Shown: in pieces, positions 61,244 to 64,000 of the stretch | Layout of the letters: every line of letters starts with the position of its first letter | Numbering within the stretch: position 1 is the stretch's first letter | Source of the DNA: Geodermatophilus sabuli | GTDB lineage: Bacteria; Actinomycetota; Actinomycetes; Mycobacteriales; Geodermatophilaceae | DNA length: 64,000 nt | Assembly (NCBI RefSeq): GCF_010686765.1 | Contig: NZ_JAAGWF010000009.1 | Coordinates: forward strand, 291,719 to 355,718 | Direction: 5' to 3' | Made by a program: the position numbers and the translations under genes | Notes under the pieces: model-generated | Databases searched by the model: none | What the model saw: only the letters and a program-made list of their open reading frames with translations | Told to the model about the DNA's origin: nothing

Positions 61244-63313
61244 GCAGCTGACCGGGGCGGCGCTCGCGGCCGGCTCGGCCGCCGGCGCCGCCAGCGTCTC
61301 CGCGGGGGCCGGCGCGACCTCGGCCGGCGGGGGCACCTGCACGGGGACGACGGTCGAGTAGCCCGGCCCCAGCACCAGCTGCACCGCCCCACCGATGGAC
61401 TCGCTGGGCTGCACGACGGCCCCGGGGACGGCGGCCGCGACCGTGCGCGCCTGCTCCTCGGCACCGGGCCCGAAGCGGACCAGGGTCTGGTTGACCGCGC
61501 CGAGCTCGTTGCCGACCTGGCCGACCCCGAACCCCTGGGCGCGCAGCAGGTCGCCGACGGTCGCGGCCAGCCCGCCGGTGGCGGTCCCGTTGAGCACGTC
61601 CACCGTGATGGCGGCCGGCTCCACGGTCAGTGCCTGCGGCCCCGGCGCGGCGGCCGGCTGCTCCGCGGTGGGCGGGGCGGGGGCGGCCGCCTCCGCGGGC
61701 GGTGCGCCGTCGGCCGGGGCGTCGTCGGCCGCGGGCTGGGCCAGCAGCGCGTCGGGCAGGCGACCGTCGTCGATGACCTGGTCGAAGAGGGCGCGGGTCG
61801 CCGTCGAGTCCAGCAGCACGTAGGCCTGGTCGGTCCCGGCCGGCACGTAGCCGACCTGGGCCACCGGCAGTCCCGTGCGCTGGACCTGGTCCCCGGAGAG
61901 GTCACCGAGGGTGCCGGCGAGCGTGCGCAGGTCGCCGAGGTTGGTGTCCTCGTCGACGGTGAGGGCGTCGGAGGCCTCGGTGAGGAAGCGGGTCAGCGTC
62001 ACCGGGTTGGCCAGCGTGCCGAGGGACATCGCCGTCCGCAGGGTGGAGGTGAGCAGCAACTGCGCCCGCTCGGCGACCGCGGCCCCGGTGACGTCGGCAC
62101 TCGCGTCGCCCGGCGTCAGGTAGCCCGACGCCTGCTCCCCCGCCAGGTCGCTGGTACCGGCGGGGAGCGGGTTGGCCGAGGCGGCCACCGCCGGGGACTG
62201 CGCGGGCAGGCAGACGTCGACCCCGCCCAGCGCGTCCACCATCCCGGGCAGCCGCCCCAGGTCCACCCCGAGGTAGTGGTCGATCCGCAGTCCGGACACC
62301 TGCTGGACCGCCCGCACCATGCACGCGGGCCCACCGTCGAGCAGCGCGGTCGCGAACGCCTCGGTGGCCGGCTCGCGGAGTTCGCCGTCCGGCCGCTGGC
62401 ACACCGGGGTGTCGACGAGCGCGGTCGGCGGGATGCTCACGAGGACCGCCCGCTGCTCGTCGGGGCTGACGTGGGCCAGCAACGTGGCGACGGCGGCGGG
62501 ACCGTCCACGCCGGGCAGGCCGGTGCCCACCACGAGGTAGGTGGCGGCGCCCTCCTGCAGCCCGGGGGCGAGCACCTCGGGGCCCTCCGGCGCCAGCGCC
62601 TGGACCCGCTGGATGCTCTGGTCGACGTAGAAGTACAGGCCGAGGTGGTAGGCGACGACGACGCCGACGAGCACGACCAGTCCGAGGGCCGCGCGGACGA
62701 CACGGCGGCGGCCGGGGCTACGGGCGGCGCGGCGGGCCGCCCGCCTCGCGCGCGGACCCGGCGGGACGAGGCGGGTCGCGCCGACGGAGGGGGCGTCGCG
62801 GCCGGGGATCGGAGGGAGCGGGCTGATCGGTCGCGAGGGGCGGTACCCCGGCTGGTCGGCCAACGGCGGGAAGAGCGGCTGCGAGGCGCGGGGGGACGGC
62901 GGCACCGGGGGCAGGCCGCTGCGCGGTGGTGCGGGCTCCGGCGCGATCGACGGGCGGTCGACGCCCGCGACGGGGCTGGACTCGCGGTCGACACCGGGGA
63001 CCGGCCGGGCCTCCCGGTCGACGCCGGGGACCGGCCGGGACTCGTGGTCGGCGCCCGGCACGGGCGGGAGTCCGCGGCGGCGGGCCGGTGCCGCCTCGCC
63101 GGGAGCCAGGGGGATCGGCACCTCACCGGTGCGGGCCGCGCGGCGGCGGCCGACCTCACCGCCCTGGCGGGCGATCAGCTGCTCGACGGTGATCGGCTCC
63201 CGGGTGGGTCCACCGGTGCCGGCGGGGGGACGGGCCGCGGGACGGCGACGTCCGCGGAAGCGCCCGGGCGACCGCCCGTCCCCCGCGTCGTCGCGCGTCC
63301 GCTCGTCCCCCAC
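61238..63313 (-). CDS. LCP-domain protein with LytR_C domain, catalytic residues degenerate
   Basis: 691 residues: a Pro/Arg-rich cytoplasmic N-terminus (about 1-190), one membrane helix ([25 protein letters not shown]), an LCP domain (LVVGTGLPG; AVLVSIPPTALVD; SGLRIDHYLGVDLGRLPGMVDALGGVDVCLP), then a LytR_C domain (ITVDVLNGTATGGLAATVGDLL). LCP enzymes attach arabinogalactan or teichoic acid to peptidoglycan. The usual R-x-D-T-M Asp and I-P-R-D Arg/Asp are missing here (GPAAVATLL; IPPTAL), so it may be a non-catalytic relative. It ends at the shared terminator with pstB. Confidence 0.8.
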   Translation of the reverse strand: MGDERTRDDAGDGRSPGRFRGRRRPAARPPAGTGGPTREPITVEQLIARQGGEVGRRRAARTGEVPIPLAPGEAAPARRRGLPPVPGADHESRPVPGVDREARPVPGVDRESSPVAGVDRPSIAPEPAPPRSGLPPVPPSPRASQPLFPPLADQPGYRPSRPISPLPPIPGRDAPSVGATRLVPPGPRARRAARRAARSPGRRRVVRAALGLVVLVGVVVAYHLGLYFYVDQSIQRVQALAPEGPEVLAPGLQEGAATYLVVGTGLPGVDGPAAVATLLAHVSPDEQRAVLVSIPPTALVDTPVCQRPDGELREPATEAFATALLDGGPACMVRAVQQVSGLRIDHYLGVDLGRLPGMVDALGGVDVCLPAQSPAVAASANPLPAGTSDLAGEQASGYLTPGDASADVTGAAVAERAQLLLTSTLRTAMSLGTLANPVTLTRFLTEASDALTVDEDTNLGDLRTLAGTLGDLSGDQVQRTGLPVAQVGYVPAGTDQAYVLLDSTATRALFDQVIDDGRLPDALLAQPAADDAPADGAPPAEAAAPAPPTAEQPAAAPGPQALTVEPAAITVDVLNGTATGGLAATVGDLLRAQGFGVGQVGNELGAVNQTLVRFGPGAEEQARTVAAAVPGAVVQPSESIGGAVQLVLGPGYSTVVPVQVPPPAEVAPAPAETLAAPAAEPAASAAPVSCG
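62954..63067 (-). repeat. Tandem 10-residue repeats in the LCP protein
   Basis: Residues 83-120 contain four consecutive copies of a [RSP]PV[PA]G[VA]D[RH]E[SA] unit (30 bp each) in the cytoplasmic Pro-rich region. Copies 2 and 3 are nearly identical, indicating recent duplication. Confidence 0.75.
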
Positions 63314-63499
63314 CGCTGCCGACTTCCCATCGTCGTGCCCATGTCACCATGGCCCGGGCTGTGTCCCCCGCACGGGCGCAGACGAGAGGTCCGCGCGCCG
63401 TCGCGGCAGTGGTCCACGATACGGGCGGAACGGCCGCAACCCGGCCGACGCGCGGAGGTCAGCGGGCGAGGGGTGGAGCCCGGTCGTAGCGTCGCCCCC

Positions 63500-64000
63500 G
63501 TGAAGCTGCCGTTCGTACCGGGTCCCTCCGACGTCATCTCGGCGGTGGGAGGCGTTCGGGACGGCATCTCCGAGGCCCTCGCCCTGGTCCCCCGGGTGAC
63601 CGGACTCGTGGGCCGGTTGGAGTTGCTGCTCGACCGGGTCACCACACTCGTGGACCGCGTGGACGGCGTCGTCGACCGTGCCGAGACGGCCATCACCGGC
63701 CTGGACGACACCCGCCGCCGCGCGGACGCCGCGATCACCGGCGTCGCCGGCACGCAGCAGAAGGCCGACGCCGCGATCAGCGCCGTCGCCGGCACGCAGC
63801 AGAAGGCCGACGCCGCCATCAGCGCCGTCCAGGACACCCAGCAGAAGGCCGACGCCGCCATCAGCGCCGTCCAGGACACCCAGCAGAAGGCCGACGCCGC
63901 CATCAGCGCCGTGGAAGCCACCATCGGCCGGTCGGACGGCGCCATCACCGCGGCCGAGAGCACCATCGCGCGGTCGGACGGCGCCATCACCGCGGCCGAG
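63500..64000 (+). CDS. Repetitive coiled-coil protein, 3' end outside window
   Basis: At least 167 codons with no stop before the window ends. TAGCGT (63487-63492) is seven bases before GTG 63500, a clear leaderless start. Residues about 1-74 are helical (LPFVPGPSDVISAVGGVRDG; LLLDRVTTLVDRVDGVVDRA), then 14-residue repeats begin. No signal peptide or obvious enzyme domain. It may be a structural helix-bundle protein related to phasin- or apolipoprotein-like repeats. It is divergent from the LCP gene; the 186 bases between hold no other gene. Confidence 0.8.
   Translation, partial: MKLPFVPGPSDVISAVGGVRDGISEALALVPRVTGLVGRLELLLDRVTTLVDRVDGVVDRAETAITGLDDTRRRADAAITGVAGTQQKADAAISAVAGTQQKADAAISAVQDTQQKADAAISAVQDTQQKADAAISAVEATIGRSDGAITAAESTIARSDGAITAAE
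63722..64000 (+). repeat. 42-bp coding tandem repeat
   Basis: Units of exactly 42 bp start at 63722, 63764, 63806, 63848, 63890, 63932 and 63974, the last cut by the window end. Each encodes about ADAAISAVxxTQQK. Units 3 and 4 are identical in sequence. The fixed 14-residue length equals two heptads, as in a coiled coil. Confidence 0.92.

Noticed and set aside
63175..63990. A minus-strand frame encoding repeated AALMAASAFC-like segments
   Set aside because: It is the reverse complement of the 42-bp coding repeats; the plus strand has a leaderless start and helix-forming units, whereas the minus-strand version lacks any promoter or RBS.
63722..64000. Regular repeats resembling a CRISPR array
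   Set aside because: Units are contiguous without unique spacers and stay in frame as codons.
1..64000. tRNA, rRNA, transposase or integrase genes
   Set aside because: None was seen; the catabolic block has no visible insertion sequence or attachment site at its ends.

Overview
The window is very GC-rich actinobacterial chromosome, and nearly every gene is actinobacterial in character. It encodes mycothiol synthesis (mshA, mshD, and a mycothiol-dependent isomerase-like protein), GlnR, HbhA, RsiG, SenX3-RegX3, an LCP/LytR_C protein and DUF2993/LmeA. Many genes have TANNNT -10 boxes 6-7 nt before the start codon, i.e. leaderless mRNAs, and four-base GTGA/ATGA gene overlaps are frequent. Gene order follows two blocks known from Mycobacterium tuberculosis: ppx, an Rv0495c-like gene, regX3-senX3, gpm, Rv0487-like, mshA, SDR, murB, then Rv0476/hbhA/Rv0474; and sseC-cysA-thiX-lmeA-glnR-mshD-pst. 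The composition, the murD2-murL pair and rsiG fit a Frankiales/Geodermatophilaceae-type organism. That placement is inferred; no rRNA lies in the window.

Layout. 0-9.9 kb: the 5' end of ppx, a Cys-rich conserved protein, an MFS transporter fused to a degenerate thymidylate-kinase domain, a methyltransferase, a GlxA-type regulator, the phosphate sensor pair regX3-senX3 divergent from phoU, and gpmA. 9.9-23.9 kb: a single-strand catabolic block not present in the syntenic M. tuberculosis interval. It holds an ABC uptake system, an alpha/beta hydrolase, an M24-fold protein, an LVIVD protein, an IclR regulator, a signal-less substrate-binding-type protein, a cyclase-family hydrolase, a CocE-type hydrolase and a two-subunit molybdenum hydroxylase. 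23.9-34.5 kb: MFS exporter, YbjN protein, mshA, SDR, a broken VOC gene, murB, two methyltransferase-fold proteins, MDMPI, PspC, DUF2516, hbhA and its HTH regulator.

34.5-42.1 kb: two tightly overlapping minus-strand operons. One is fur-like, ygfZ, BKACE, rsiG, L-asparaginase II. The other is murD2, murL, D-glutamate cyclase-like, which builds the D-Glu residue of peptidoglycan by epimerising L-Glu on the nucleotide precursor. 42.2-51.7 kb: nhaA with a structured leader, an enigmatic leader-like region, a DUF885 peptidase, a nitrobindin-like protein, an epimerase/TetR pair with twin operators, a secreted beta-helix protein and a PAS-PP2C phosphatase. 51.7-64 kb: sulfurtransferase genes behind a cysteine-coding leader peptide, thiX, an LmeA-like protein, glnR-mshD, the phosphate transporter pstSCAB, an LCP-like protein and the start of a 14-residue-repeat protein.

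How it works together. Phosphate control is the clearest circuit. RegX3 (PhoP type) is encoded at 5.8 kb. Matching 11-bp direct-repeat PHO boxes precede phoU and pstS, and each ends exactly 27 bp upstream of its -10 hexamer. Sulfur control appears to run through the leader peptide upstream of the sulfurtransferase gene, and nitrogen control through GlnR. Cell-wall precursor genes (murB, murD2, murL, LCP-like) are scattered between these modules.
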